Assembly (NCBI GenBank): GCA_011037195.1
Contig: JAAEAF010006700.1
Span: 1 to 64,000 of the forward strand
Length of the DNA stretch: 64,000 bases
Reading direction: 5' to 3'
From: Triatoma infestans
Taxonomy: Eukaryota; Arthropoda; Insecta; Hemiptera; Reduviidae
Notes under the pieces: generated by a model
Told to the model about the DNA's origin: nothing
Database searches by the model: none
The model's input: only the letters and a program-made list of their open reading frames with translations
Made by a program: the position numbers and the translations under genes
Shown here: one piece after another, positions 11,446 through 22,656 of the stretch
Layout of the letters: each line of letters begins with the position of its first letter
Position numbering within the stretch: the stretch's first letter is position 1

Positions 11446-12900
11446 GAACTAATTGCAATCTAGTCCATGTTACCGAGTTTTCATTGGAAATATATGTTTA
11501 AGATCCCCTGTAATCACTCCACAATCCAGCAAACCCATCGCGTTGTAGACACTATCACCACTTCTCTAGAACTCAAGTAAAATTCTGTGCCGCAGTATTC
11601 CTGGACATCTGGCAGGCCTTTTACAGGGTATGGCACGCAGGGCTCCTGTGGAAAAGTAAGACTATTCTACCCAGCACATACCCAGCTCATTCTCCGCTCA
11701 TATCTCTCCGAACGATTCTTCCTAGTAACCCAAGACTCTACCCAATCTTCTATCTATACTATCCTTGCTGGAGGACCACAAGATAGCGTCTTAGCTTCTC
11801 ACCTCTACTACACATTCTACACAGCCGACTTACCTTCTAATCTCAACACCTCCATTTACACTTTTGCCGACGACACGGCCATTCTCTCTACACATGCTGA
11901 TCCTGTAACTACTGTCCGCCATCTACAATATCATCTTCACTCACTAGAACCCTGGCCACAAAAATAGCGTATAAAAATTAACCCAAAAAAATCTAAATAC
12001 ATAAATCTTTACAACTCTTGCACTTATCTTCTTGTACAACACTCCTATCCCATTAGCCGATCATGTGCGGTACCTTGGACTATAACTAGACAAAAAATTA
12101 ACTTGGAACCCCCATATAAGACTTTCATGTTCTGAGCTAAACAAACGATGCAAACTTCTGGGTAGACTACTTGACAAACGCTGAAAACTAACATTGCAGA
12201 ATAAACGACGATTGTATACTTCTCTACTTGCACCAATCTGGACTTTCGGACTTGAGCTTTACGGAACGGCTAAAAGATCCAACATCATCAGACTATAAAC
12301 ATTAAATGTTCCCTTTTATGTAAGCAATCATACTATACACACAGATCTCAACATTCCATTCATCTCTGAACTTGCCAAAACTCGCTACAATAAATTTCAT
12401 CAAAACTTAACATCACACCCTAATCCTTCAGCAGCTAACCTCTTCTCAAGAACATTCCCCTCCAATCCTCCAAGACGGATGAGGCACCGTTGGCCCCGCG
12501 ACCATTCACGACTGACACGCCATATATATGACATACATCCGTTTTACTTATTGTACCATTTCGTGCAGTTGTAAATGTTCAATAAAAAAGTTATAAAAAA
12601 AGAAGATCCCCTGTGTCCGGAAAAGTGTTTGTTAGAAACTGGTCTCTGTTTGTGAGGGGAATATAATAACTAACAAAAAAAAAAAGTAGAAAAATCACAG
12701 AAATTTGGAATTTTAGATGCTGCTGGGAATGCGGCAATAAGATTGTGGTCAAAAATCGATCAACCGGAAGTAACATTTTACTCAATAAGTTCTTGAGTAT
12801 TTTGTGATTTATCTAAAAATAGGTACCAAAGATTTTCTTTAAACTTGTCCATCCAACAATACATATAAAGAGCTAGACAAATTATTTGATCAGATGGTCT
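11446..12900 (+). mobile_element. HINE-like copy split by a Jockey-like insertion
   Basis: The left piece (11446-11511) is the decayed 5' part: TGCTAAGAGGAACTA, CCGAGTTTTCATTGG, AAGATCCCCTG. The right piece (12603-12900) resumes at AAGATCCCCTGTGTCCGG, TGGTCTCTGTTTGTGAG, CAACCGGAAGTAAC and an AAGATTTTCTTTAAACTTG sub-repeat. The two parts join seamlessly once the insert at 11512-12602 and one copy of its 12-bp duplication are removed. Confidence 0.7.
11512..12602 (+). pseudogene. 5'-truncated Jockey-like non-LTR retrotransposon
   Basis: Plus-strand relic of the second open reading frame (reverse transcriptase). Seen: a motif A remnant FLDIWQAFYRVWHAGLL near 11600-11640, and a motif B remnant AGGPQDSVLA (normally AGVPQGSVLA) near 11770. 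The catalytic FADDTAILS lies near 11865-11890. RYLGL.LDKKLTWNPH near 12070-12110 and LAPIWTFGLELYGTA near 12225-12270 are the typical thumb and C-terminal blocks. Several stops and frameshifts make it inactive. It ends in a short A-rich tail (AATAAAAAAGTTATAAAAAAAG). The 12-bp sequence AAGATCCCCTGT flanks it on both sides (11500-11511 and 12603-12614), the mark of target-primed reverse transcription. The 5' end is missing, as is usual for this class. Confidence 0.9.
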
Positions 12901-13505
12901 GCCGGACATTTTGTTGTTTTAGGACATGCTATTGACGTTTAAATATTCACGCAACACACACACACCCGCGGAACCCAAATTTTTAAGTTTTTCACTTTTT
13001 AAGTGCTTAAAAAATATAAAAATAGCAACGCTTAAGAATCACCTTTGGAAATTAGATCAGTTCTTTAACTTTACTTTTCTTTTGAAAAGAGGCAGGTTTA
13101 TAATTTTGCCTATTTTCCTTTACAAAGATGTTATGTAAAAGTGGTAAAGACTTCGAGGACAAGAACACACTCTATTTCTTAAGTGGATAATGGTTTATCC
13201 CGCAGGTGTCTATTCTTAAATTTAGTACCTATCATTCATTGGCCAGTTGTTCAGATATAATTTCGGACATCTTATGTTTTACAGGAACCATGTGGGCTAC
13301 TTTTATTAGCAAACTTCCATATGTTATTCACACCTGTTCAATTTCAATACTTTCAACCAATCACCTTGAAAGTTTCAATTATTCATGTCTTCAATTATTC
13401 ATACTTTATCTAATAGTCTAAAGTTGAAGCTTTTTTTCTAACGACAAAAATTGAAGTTTTGAACGGTTAGGTACAAGGTGATTTATTTTTCTTTTTTTTT
13501 CTTTT
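12901..13505. other. Unassigned stretch
   Basis: No recognised gene or family member. The open frames at 12926-13138 and 13206-13421 have no domain and AT-driven composition. Confidence 0.4.
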
Positions 13506-13511
13506 TTAAAT

Positions 13512-14310
13512 TACACTAATGAGTAAGAGAAAACGTTGAGATCGTATCAAATTTTCGAAATTGAGTTCGACACTAAAAAAATATGTTTTGATTTGAAGAC
13601 TTCTGAGAAAGAAATAAAAAACGTCTTTACCAAATAGTCTATGTCTGTCTCTGCAAAATATATGAAAAAAAAAAACAATATAAAGTTGCAAGAAGCTCAA
13701 ACTTGATATTATATTTAGGTCGTACGTCGCATATACTACAGGTAGATTCTGATCCAAATTTATAAACCTGAAATGCCTTATATGGCAAAAATTGTTTGCA
13801 AACTAAGTATATGCTAAATTAGCTTATATGATTTTCTAGGCTTCCGCGGCCTTGCTCATAGAAAAAAAAAGTCATTGAATTTTCCGGGTTGAGACTGTGA
13901 TTTGCTAAAAACCAACAGGGATCGCCCATATTGCAATGAGCTTCTTCAGAATGGTGTCGTCTTGAATGCTAATGGAGTGCGTCCGCATAAATCACGTATA
14001 TGATGACAATATTATTATTTCAGATATTTTTCTTTTTTAAATCAATATGAAAAAATACAATTTTGGATGGTTTTTGACGCTGGGCAATTAAGCATTCTTC
14101 TAAAAATGCAATTCAGTGCAATATACAGCTCTACCAATTAGAGGAACGTAAAAATGCATTGCTAGAATTCTATGTCTGAAGAAAATCGGAATTTCATGGA
14201 AAATAGCTTCATCATTTTTCTTATAGTTGGAATCACTTTTATTTGGAGCATTTGGGGGGGGGGGGGGGATAGTGATTTTGAAGTTTCCTGAGAAACCTAT
14301 GAGGTTAGAT
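13512..14310 (+). mobile_element. HINE-like fragments, diverged
   Basis: 13512-13800 has GAGTAAGAGAAAACGTTGAGATCG, TTTTCGAAATTGAGTT, AATAGTCTATGTCTGTC and GCTCAAACTTGATATTATATTTAGG. 14090-14310 has a sub-repeat (AATCACTTTTATTTGGAGC) with a 16-G run at 14253-14268. 13810-14085 between them is unassigned. Confidence 0.5.
14253..14268. repeat. Poly-G run of 16
   Basis: An uninterrupted G homopolymer where other copies of the same sub-repeat have GGGGGAGGGGTGGGG. It is probably an expansion of that G-rich block, or a base-calling artefact. Confidence 0.9.
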
Positions 14311-15779
14311 TTTTAAATATTATTGGTATTTCTTCTAGAACTGCAATGTAATTATATCCAAGTGATTACTTTATGCTTGCAAATATAGCTGCATCTATTT
14401 TTTTGTTTTAAGATAAATAAATTATTCAGAAAAGAAAATTATATTAAGGGTAAATTGGTTTGTTCATTAAAGTCCAAGATGTACTTTATTATAATTGTAT
14501 AGTTGCTTTGTTAATATAATTCCTTGAATATTAACCAGACCAAACATTGCACTGGTAGTAATAACATTAGTTTTTGCAATAATAAGGTCTTAGCCATTAA
14601 GCATTAATTACAGCTACATGGTGGAAATAATTAGCATGCAATTAAAGCCTTACTTCTAAGTCCGTTTTTTTTTTTTGTTGCATTGCACATTATTGCTATT
14701 TTTTGTTGTTTTTTTTTCAATTTGTGTTTATTACGTTCTATGAGAGAATGGCTAATATAATATGCAACATATTTGTAATAATATAATATTATGATTAGCT
14801 ATCTGTATACAATTGACAGGTCAACTCTTATGGGAATTCACTAAATTGACAATACCTATTAATATGGTATAATGTGTACATCTTTGGAAGAATTAATAAA
14901 TATAGATTCTATCGAAATATATTCTTCTTGTTATATATTTTATGATTGTAAAGTAGGGAATTTTTCCGATGTATATATTTATAAATTTGGGTTTTTTGAA
15001 GGTTGGAAAGCACAAAAGAAACAGTTAGTTGAGTCAGTGATACCTGGCCTATACCCCTATCATTACATTTATTTAGGCCTCTTCTCACTTTCTCCAGGCT
15101 GGCGGTAGAAGAATGTATAAGGTGGACCCTTTTAGGGAGGAGCGGGTCAGTTCAAATTTTGTACCATAAAAAGAGTGAAGTCCGTCATTAGAAAAAGCCA
15201 TGTTACAGTAGTGAGTGGTGGAAGTGCCCCAAGAAACCCAACCTTTTTCAAGTCAGAAAATATGTAAGTTTTATAAAAAACAGTTTCTCCTAAATGACAA
15301 GACACTTATGTAGTTGTATCACAATATTGTATTTATTTATTTTTGATATATATGGTTTTTTTAATTATATATTTTTTGAATATATATATTTAATTGTTTT
15401 ATTATCCTCTCCAACTTCTGTGTAAACACAGACCTCACGAGATCCCTTTTGAGAAGATCCAAGTGTAAATCATAATAATTAATTATTAATTAACATATTT
15501 AATTTACCCCCCCCAATACAAATCCTATTACAATGGCGACTTAATTTTCTATGACGTTTCAATTTAGATTTGATTCATTTCATTTGAATGATTTTCATAT
15601 ACTATTCTTATAAAAACACTTTCGATTTGAGTGACACACTGCTTCCAGATAATTAATAATATCAAATAGTTGAAAGAAAGGGGAAAACAAGGTATCAATG
15701 TAAACAATAGTTATGTTTGGCCGTTGTTAATTAAACAAGCAAAAAATTAGATGGCTGGGACCAAAGAAGAAACTTTTTA
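14311..15779. other. Unassigned AT-rich stretch
   Basis: No recognisable domain or family. The open frame 14872-15108 (78 codons, starting MCTSLEELINIDS) is not matched to anything I know. 15110-15230 is slightly less AT-rich. T-runs and ATATAT tracts lie near 15340-15390. Confidence 0.4.
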
Positions 15780-16640
15780 CTTTTTAAAAAAAGTTTATTT
15801 TTTCTCTTTGACGTTTCGGACGCCTTTGGTGGTCCCTTCTTCAGGAACTACAAAACAAAAATTATGAAAATACATAAAATTGTATGAAAAAATTAAAACA
15901 TATCAAGATTAAACAATATTAAAAAGATATGATTCTTGTTAGGATGATTCGAGATGTTGGAGGAGGTTATTGCTTGGTGGTGGAGTAAGGTATGCTTGCG
16001 AAAGAAAACAGAGAAGGGAAAATTTACTAGTTAGGTAGAAGTGAAAAACAAATCAGTTAGTAATTATAAGAGAAATAAATGAATATAAATAAACTGGAAA
16101 ATGAGTGGAAAGTGTAGAAAGTTGGTATGTGTAATTTAGTGTGGGGGAGAGGGCTTTTTTAGGAAGCGTAAAATGTTGTTGTAAGAAGAGGTAATGACAT
16201 CCTTGCCTTTTTTGTAGTTGATGGAATTAGGATTGAGGTTAATGTGGATGGATTCAGAAAGAAGTCGCTTCAGGTGGTTGGAATGGTTGGTTAGGACAGA
16301 AGCATTTCGGAAATCAAAGGAGTGGTCAAGGGTGAATGCATGTTTTGTGAGGGCTGTACTGTCAATTTTTCTGATAGGATGTTGTTTGGATTCACCAATG
16401 TAACATGCGTTACAGTTTGGTGCAGTGCAAAGTATGCTGTAAACAGAATCGTTTGGTCATAAGTTTCTATGGAGTCTTAGAGAATAGTTTAGAATAGCTA
16501 TGGAGTTTAGAGAATAGTTTGCTGAATTTGTTGGAGGAGTAGAGACCAGATTTGAGATTGGGAATGATAGACTTTAGAATATGAATGATGAGATAGTATA
16601 TGTGTAGATGGAATATAGATGGCAATTTACGAAAAGAAAA
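15780..16640 (-). pseudogene. Penelope-like element relic with GIY-YIG endonuclease
   Basis: On the minus strand a frame opens near 16480 with DSVYSILCTAPNCNACYIGE. This is the GIY-YIG endonuclease signature of Penelope-like elements (the V-Y...Y-I-G pair with intervening cysteines). It continues with ALTKHAFTLDHSFDF and HLKRLLSESIHINL, the conserved H...H and R-LL-ES-I blocks, and NPNSINYKKG. The reverse transcriptase domain expected N-terminal to it is absent, so the copy is 5'-truncated. Downstream in the same orientation (15810-15844) lies a hammerhead-type motif, as expected for the terminal repeats of this class. A 28-bp local duplication (TATGGAGT...TTAGAGAATAGTTT, near 16467-16525) disrupts the linker. 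Role when intact: DNA cleavage during retrotransposition. Confidence 0.8.
15810..15844 (-). ncRNA. Hammerhead-like motif of the Penelope element
   Basis: Minus strand: core CTGAAGA, stem II with GGAC pairing to GTCC across a loop, GAA, then ACGTC giving a minimal stem III and a GUC site. Stem I is not complementary (GTTC against AAAG), so self-cleavage is doubtful. Its position downstream of the GIY-YIG domain fits a Penelope terminal repeat. Confidence 0.5.
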
Positions 16641-16899
16641 AAAAAATCATTTATGCTAACATGACTTTCTCTTACAGCTGTTAACATAATTATATGTAAA
16701 ATGACAGGTATCTACCCTAACAGGTAGTAAAAGTGAATAATTGTAGTCCAGAAGAGAGTGACAACAACATTGCACCAAGTCCATTAAACATCTGAAATTT
16801 AAGGCCACAAACCCGCAATACTATTTAAAAGCAATTTTTCAAATAAGTGATTCAAATAAAATTAATAAGCAGTTAGCATTCCATGTTTAAAGGCAATTT
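16641..16899. other. Unassigned short stretch
   Basis: Nothing recognised between the Penelope relic and the next element. Confidence 0.4.
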
Positions 16900-16902
16900 T
16901 TA

Positions 16903-17035
16903 TTAGTGATATTTGCCGTAATAACCTGCTTCATTTTGTGGTCATCGACCGATTTCGGGCGTTCGCCTATCATTGGGATATCTTGGATAAAAGCAGTACG
17001 AAATCAGTTTATACACTCACGAGTTTTGATTTATT
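16903..17035 (-). mobile_element. Hammerhead-bearing element copy, decayed
   Basis: Plus strand: ATTTGCCGTAATAACCTGCTTCATTTTGTGGTCATCGACC, interrupted by substitutions, then GATTTCGGGCGTTCGCC and AATCAGTTTATACACTC. It matches 59740-59885 block by block. The core is broken (CATCATTGG in place of CATCTTCAGG on the plus strand), so no ribozyme activity is expected. Confidence 0.65.
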
Positions 17036-17252
17036 TTTCTAAATATAGGCAATTAAAAACAAAAACAAAAAACAAAATAAAAATGTTGCTATTTCACAAT
17101 ATTGTGATAAAATTGAAAAAAAAAAAAAAATAACAAATTAATTAGTGAAATATTTCGTGGAACCTTTCTTTTTTTGAAACTTGAAAAAGTTCCTAGTTCG
17201 AAACAACTGGAATTTATTGCTTTCAAAATCATTTTTCACAATCAAGAAAAAT

Positions 17253-17976
17253 ATGGCGTGAAACACTCACACAACTTTCTCTTACTCCAATTCTCAAAAT
17301 TATAATTGACAAATTTTGTAGTTCGTGTACCAAATTGAATCAAATTCGTCGAAAACTGAAAAAACTGTCCAGTGAAAGCGCACTTCCGGTTTACTAATTT
17401 TCTTGAAGCTTGGAATTTTGGCGATCTATTTATTTATTTATTAGACCCACCCCTCCCCCAAAAACGTTGTAGATCCCCCTTAAATAAAAGTTGTACATCA
17501 TTGTATGTTTAGTTTACATACAAAGTTTCAAGAAAATCGTCTAAGCCATTTTTTGAGAAAATCGCGAAAAAGTGAAAAAAATCATTTAGTAAAGTGGTAA
17601 TGTAAACACACTTCCGGTCATCCGATTTTTTTTCAAACTCAGAATTTCAACAACATATTTAATTCTAATTAACATTATTCAGATGACAGAATTGTATAAT
17701 AAACTGAAATAGCACTTTAGGGGAAGCGCAACCCCACTCCTCCCCTAAAAGTGCCCTTAAATGAATTTTTCCGGAGAAATGTTTCAAATAAAAGTAGTAG
17801 CTCTTTGTATGTGTAGTTGATATAATAAGTTTGAAGTAAATCGTCGGTGCCGTTTTTGAGAAAATTGCAATAAAGTTAAAAATAAAACTAGTAAAGTGGT
17901 ACTTCCGGTAGAGGGATTTTGACAGGTAACACACCGTCAGATTCCATGGTGAGACCTAAACGGAATGTCAAATTTG

Positions 17977-18041
<65 letters not shown>

Positions 18042-18150
18042 CTCATTTGAATACTCATTTTGGTCAGTATATATACAGACTATTTGCTAAAACCACTTGT
18101 TTGGACTCAGCGGACATTTCCGGTGAAAACTCGATATCGAAAGAGAAAAT
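17253..18150 (-). mobile_element. HINE-like element, complete, minus
   Basis: Opens with the 3' stem-loop in reverse (GTGAAACACTCACACA) followed at once by the exact terminal repeat ACTTTCTCTTACTCC. It carries two sub-repeats (GAAAATCGTCTAAGCC near 17530 and AAATCGTCGGTGCC near 17840), AAGTGGTACTTCCGG, the 64-bp microsatellite, and GGACATTTCCGGTGAAAACTCGATATCG. It ends near AAAGAGAAAATAAAA, where the 5' hairpin is partly deleted. Confidence 0.75.
17978..18041. repeat. Compound microsatellite (ATAC)n(AC)n(AT)n
   Basis: Lies at the position of the internal (GT)n tract of the HINE-like family, read in reverse, and is expanded here. Confidence 0.95.
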
Positions 18151-18515
18151 AAAAATAAAAAATATCCGGCAACAAATAGTTTGATGCTTTACACTGCTTC
18201 GGGAGTGACGTATTCATGTGAACAATACTTATTTTCGTGCATAAAATTAAACAAAGCAACTTAATAGAACAACGTTAACTGATGAACATATTTCTGCCAT
18301 AATGAAGATTGTTATCAATCTTTAAATCCAAATATTGGAAAATTTGTAGAGAGAAAACAGCTGGCATGTGTCCGGCAAATAAGATAAATATCTGCGTTGA
18401 AGGAAATGTATTAGAAAAATAGTAAAATAATTATACATTATTACGTTAAAATGTAATCATTTTATTATTCTATTGCTCCGAATCAAAATTTTATATATTA
18501 GTCGCATAATTTTTT
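18151..18515. other. Unassigned stretch
   Basis: No feature recognised between two HINE-like copies of opposite orientation. Confidence 0.4.
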
Positions 18516-19408
18516 ACTTTATCTTACTTCTAGTAAGAGGAAGTATTGTAATCGTGTCAAATTTTCGATATCGAGTTTTCATCGGAAATATCCGTCTTGA
18601 GGTCTCCTAAGTCCAAAAAAGTGGTTTTTAGCAAACGGTCTCTGTGTGTGTGTGTGTGTGTATGTATGTGACAGCATAGCTCAAAAACGAAAAACCGCAG
18701 AAAGTGAAACTTGATATTCCGTTTAGGTATCACCATGGGATCTGACAGTACTTTATCTGCCAAAATTCCTCAACCGGAAGTACCACTTTACTAGTTTTTT
18801 CTTTTACTTTTTTGCGTTTTTCTCAAAAATGGCTCCGACGATTTTCTTTAAACTTGGTATATCTACTACACATGCAATCAGCTACAACTTTTATTTGAAA
18901 TATTTCTCTGAGGGGCGGGATTAGGTTTTCATCTAAAGTGCAATTTATTAGACAATTCTGTTATCTAAATAATGTTAATTAGAATTGAATATGTTGTCGA
19001 AATTCCGAGTTTGAAAAAATCGGATACTCGGAAGTGCCTACCATTTTTCCACACCTACTTTACCACTTTTCCAAATGATTTTTTCATTATTTTGCGATTT
19101 TCTCAAAAATGGCTCCGACGATTTTCTTGAAACTTCTTATATAAACTAAACATCCAAAGATCTACAACTTTTATTTCAAACATTTCTCTGGGAAATTTCA
19201 TTTAAGGGAAGGGTGGGGTTATGTTTTTTCTCTAAAGTGCTATCATAGTTGATTATACAATCCTGTCATCCAAAGAAAATTAATTAGAAATAAATAGATG
19301 GCTTTCCGTGAAGCAGGCTACTACGGAAAATGTCTCTGATATAAAATTTGTTAATATTAATTTTGAGAACTGGAATAAGAGAAAGTTGTGTGAGTGTTTC
19401 ACACCAAA
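18516..19408 (+). mobile_element. HINE-like element, complete, plus
   Basis: Starts ACTTTATCTTACTTCTAGTAAGAGG (5' hairpin). It has the CGATATCG block, a GTGTGT tract near 18645-18665, AACCGGAAGTACCAC and two sub-repeats (GGCTCCGACGATTTTC at 18831 and 19111). It ends GGAATAAGAGAAAGT, the stem-loop GTGTGAGTGTTTCACACC and a T-run. An unrelated 33-bp segment sits at 19308-19340. Confidence 0.8.
19308..19340 (+). repeat. 33-bp hammerhead-element fragment inside a HINE-like copy
   Basis: TGAAGCAGGCTACTACGGAA plus AATGTCTCTGAT matches the hammerhead-bearing element (22586-22618 on the plus strand) almost exactly. It replaces the segment that in other HINE-like copies reads CCAAAATTCCGAG. Confidence 0.8.
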
Positions 19409-19551
19409 TTTTTATCCTATAGTTAGGTATATTCTTAATTTATGTATAAGAAATATCCAAATTCTAAGATATTTAGAAACATTTGGACCATGTGATGCTG
19501 CTCGCGTAAATTTTACCAATCATTAAGTGGCCCTTTTCTTATTTAAGTTTG

Positions 19552-19875
19552 ACACTCCTATTTTCCCCCCCCAAAAAAAACCAAAAAACTCAATTTTTCT
19601 AGAGAAAAAGGTTTCAAATAAAACTGATAGATATTTATTATGAATGTAGATCGTATACAAAATTTAAAGAAAATCGTTGGAGTGATGGTACTCGAGAAAA
19701 TTGCAAAAAACTGAAAGAAAAGTAACATTAGATTAAGTTTCATTTCAGGTTGATGGAATTTTTCCCAAAACTTTGGGATCAGGAAATTTGGGGATCGCTA
19801 AACATGTATTCCGGTGAAAACTCTGGCATGATCACAATACTTTCTCTTACCAAGATAAAGAGAAAATAATAAGAA
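19552..19875 (-). mobile_element. HINE-like partial copy, minus
   Basis: Reversed sub-repeat (GTTTCAAATAAAACTGATAG, AAAATCGTTGGAGTGATGG), then CATTTCAGGTTG, ATTCCGGTGAAAACTC and ATCACAATACTTTCTCTTACC closing with AAGAGAAAATAA. Confidence 0.6.
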
Positions 19876-20515
19876 TTATTAAAGTTTCTTTTTAAAATTC
19901 ATGATCAGTTTGCTTGTATGTATAAGAAATAGCCAGCTGTTTCCACTTGGAGAAATACATGTAATAATGTTTGTCATTAAATGTTGTGTTTAAATATGTA
20001 ATTTGTATCCCACCCCTATAATTATTTCAATATCTATACACTAATTGAATACTTATTTTTTCATGTTTAACATGAAAATGATGGAACATGGAAATGATGG
20101 AATAAATTGTCATGTAATTTTTTTTTGTAATTATAAACAATTAAATATGTAAAAGACCAATAGCATCCTGTTTTATACAATCTAAAGAATTATATCAATT
20201 AGAGTAGTGAAGGAGCAAGAGGTGTTTATTATTTGCGGGATAGAAGCAATAAGTCTAGTTGTATAGTTAAGGAAGGCTTGATTGTTACTAACAGCTTGGC
20301 AAATGTTTATTAGTACTTATTTCTAGTCTTTCTCGTTTGTTAAACGACTTCCTTCCGGTGGCACGGGGTTCTTAGACAGAGAGAGAGCCAAGTAAATGAA
20401 TGATAGAAGATACGTTACAGCTAACTAGTCCTTAAGGATTTAGATGTGAAGGTAAATGTTAAGGAAATAGAAAACTCTATCTCTCTCTCTCTCTCCCAGC
20501 TCTGTTTAAAAAAAA
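19876..20515. other. Unassigned stretch
   Basis: No gene recognised. 20470-20495 is a TC dinucleotide run; a 14-A run lies at 20509-20522. Confidence 0.45.
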
Positions 20516-20519
20516 AAAA

Positions 20520-21090
20520 AAATTGTAAAAGAATTCATTCTCCTCTCTATCTGGTGTTTCTTTTCAAAAATAGTTTCTTCAATTTTCCTTCAATTACTTC
20601 TCTAACGGCTTCAGATCATGTTAAATTTTCAATTGATTTTTTTTGGGAGAATTTTGGGGGAACAGTACCTTATGCTTTCCTCTAATGTACCACTTCAGTA
20701 TGGTATATGGTTTAGAAGCATTGATAGAATTTCAGATTTGAATAAAATCTGTTTACCAAAAGTGCAATTTTATAAAATAGATTCTCGAGTATTTTGTAAT
20801 TTTTTCGATAATGGTTACGACGATTTTAGTTGTAAAAGTTGGAATGCTTGCTGCATAGATAGAGAAACGTATCAATCTTTTATTTGTAGAACATTTTTCT
20901 GAATAAATGGATTTTAGTATTGATGGGGGAGATCTGTCAGTTTGTTTAAATATTTAAATTTGCACAAGCTTTGTTGGTACAGATATATAGAGCGCTCCAC
21001 ATAAGGCCGCTCAGTTATACAAGTAAAATCCTCACCACCATTTTTATCGATTTAAATGGTATTAATTAGAATACGTGTATTTCACACCAG
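20520..21090 (+). mobile_element. HINE-like copy, diverged, plus
   Basis: Two decayed sub-repeats (ACGGCTTCAGATCATG..., TACGACGATTTTAG...), AAAGTGCAATTT between them, and a recognisable 3' end near 21068-21085 (ACGTGTATTTCACACCAGAT plus a T-rich tail). The 5' end is not found. Confidence 0.5.
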
Positions 21091-21505
21091 ATTATTTATT
21101 TATTTTTTTTTTTCTTAAGAAAAATAAAATCACATTTCTTTTCTCATATCCTAATAAATTCCTAGTGAATGATTCACTATCCACGCTCTATTGAATTACT
21201 GATATTTCAATAATGTCCTCACTGTCTATATAATTACATACGGCTGGATGACGTGTTCTCTCTGCTTCTTCATACTTCCTTGTACATTCTCTTTGCTGCG
21301 CAAGTGTTCTTTACTTCCTTTAGCAAGTCTTTCTTTTCTTTCCCCCCCACTCTTCAGTTTCATTCATTTTTTTTAATACTTCCTCATTCTCCATTGACAT
21401 TACATCTATCTTAGCTTTATCTGAAAAGCTTTATGACAAATATACTTACTTGGATAAGAACTGGATTGTTCCTATATGTTTACTTATTTCTCCAAGTAAA
21501 AAACA
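21091..21505. other. Unassigned stretch
   Basis: No feature recognised; mixed T- and C-rich sequence. Confidence 0.4.
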
Positions 21506-21507
21506 CA

Positions 21508-22090
21508 AAAATATGTCTGGTGTGAAGCTTTCACACGACTATTCTTCTATTGCAATTAATACAGTCGGGTATAGAAAATTGACAAATATTTGTTAGCACA
21601 GATGGCAGATAGAAACCTCAATGTATTTCATAGTAATCCTAAAAACAGAGCCAATGTAACATTGCACAAACTCAAATAATATTTGAATAAAATGTCTTAG
21701 ATTTCTCAGAACACCTTAAAATCACTTTTTTTTTCTGAAAAATGTTTCAAATAAAAGTAAAAGTGTGTTATCTTGACGATAAACAGATTAAATTTAAAGG
21801 AAATCGTTATAGGCCTTCGCAGTTCCAAAAAAAAAAAAAAATTAAAATAAACAGCACTTCTGTTTAACCGATTTTCTTTAAATTTGAAATTCTGACAATA
21901 AAGTGTACTTTATAATAAATTGCGTACATTATACAAAAGCTGGACATCGAGAAAAACTTCAAAATACAGTTCAAACCATTAAAAATCCATTTGCTTTAGA
22001 AAAATCGTATAATAATAAAAATAATAGGCCATTTTTGTGGATAGTCTGTATACGAAGTTTTAAAGAACTTAATTTATGAGAAAAACAGGA
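21508..22090 (-). mobile_element. HINE-like copy, diverged, minus
   Basis: Begins with the reversed 3' end (TCTGGTGTGAAGCTTTCACACGAC), then AAAATGTTTCAAATAAAAGT, AAGGAAATCGTTATAGGCC, AACAGCACTTCTGTTTAACCG and a further decayed sub-repeat. The 5' end is missing. Confidence 0.55.
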
Positions 22091-22209
22091 GAGAGCTGCT
22101 ACAGTTAAACAAATATAAATATAAAAACGAATTTAATGATTCGGTAATGGGATATATCGGAATCATTAAAAAATTCATAGGATCCGAAGAGCGAAGAAGC
22201 AGTCATTAA

Positions 22210-22323
22210 ACGCATCAAAAGTTAGTTACTCCCCACCTAGGCCAGACTAGGAAGGGAGAGCTCGATTCATATAAATAAGAGCGGCAGCAGGATAGTTTTA
22301 CGACAGTACATTCAGTCAGCAAC
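22210..22323 (+). promoter_or_regulatory. TATA-type core-promoter-like sequence
   Basis: TATAAATA at 22270-22277 is followed about 35-45 bp downstream by CAGTACATTCAGTC, which resembles arthropod initiator sites. This could be the promoter of an LTR or another retroelement, cut by the foldback insert at 22338. No open reading frame follows, so function is unproven. Confidence 0.35.
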
Positions 22324-22337
22324 CTATCCTTCTTATC

Positions 22338-22642
22338 AGAGACATTTTCCGTGGTAGCCTGCTTCATTTTGCGTTCGCCCATCTTCAGGATGCGTTTTTT
22401 AGACAGTGTGACAACACAGACTCGCACAGAGCAAACTTAGTTTCATACTCTTAATTTCACACTGTGTTTCACACAAAGAGTGTGAAACTAAGTTTGCTCT
22501 GTGCGAGTCTGTGTTGTCACACTGTCTAAAAAACGCATCCTGAGATGGGCGAACGCCCGAAACCGGTCGATGACCACAAAATGAAGCAGGCTACCACGGA
22601 AAATGTCTCTGATGTTTTCCAGCTCTGCGGAACCAACCACCA
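22338..22642. mobile_element. Head-to-head inverted hammerhead element with 14-bp target duplication
   Basis: 305-bp insert flanked by perfect direct copies of CTATCCTTCTTATC (22324-22337 and 22643-22656). It consists of two inverted copies of the hammerhead-bearing element, meeting near 22460 with arms of about 115 bp. The right arm retains TTCCAGCTCTGCGGAACC, the outer end seen at 59706 and 61389. The left arm has lost about 22 bp covering GGTCATCGACCGGTTTCGG. The right arm's ribozyme (22545-22582, plus) has CATC, CTGAGA (one base short of CTGANGA), GGGCGAACGCCC, GAAACCGGTC and GATG, so it is probably inactive by one deletion. Confidence 0.85.
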
Positions 22643-22656
22643 CTATCCTTCTTATC

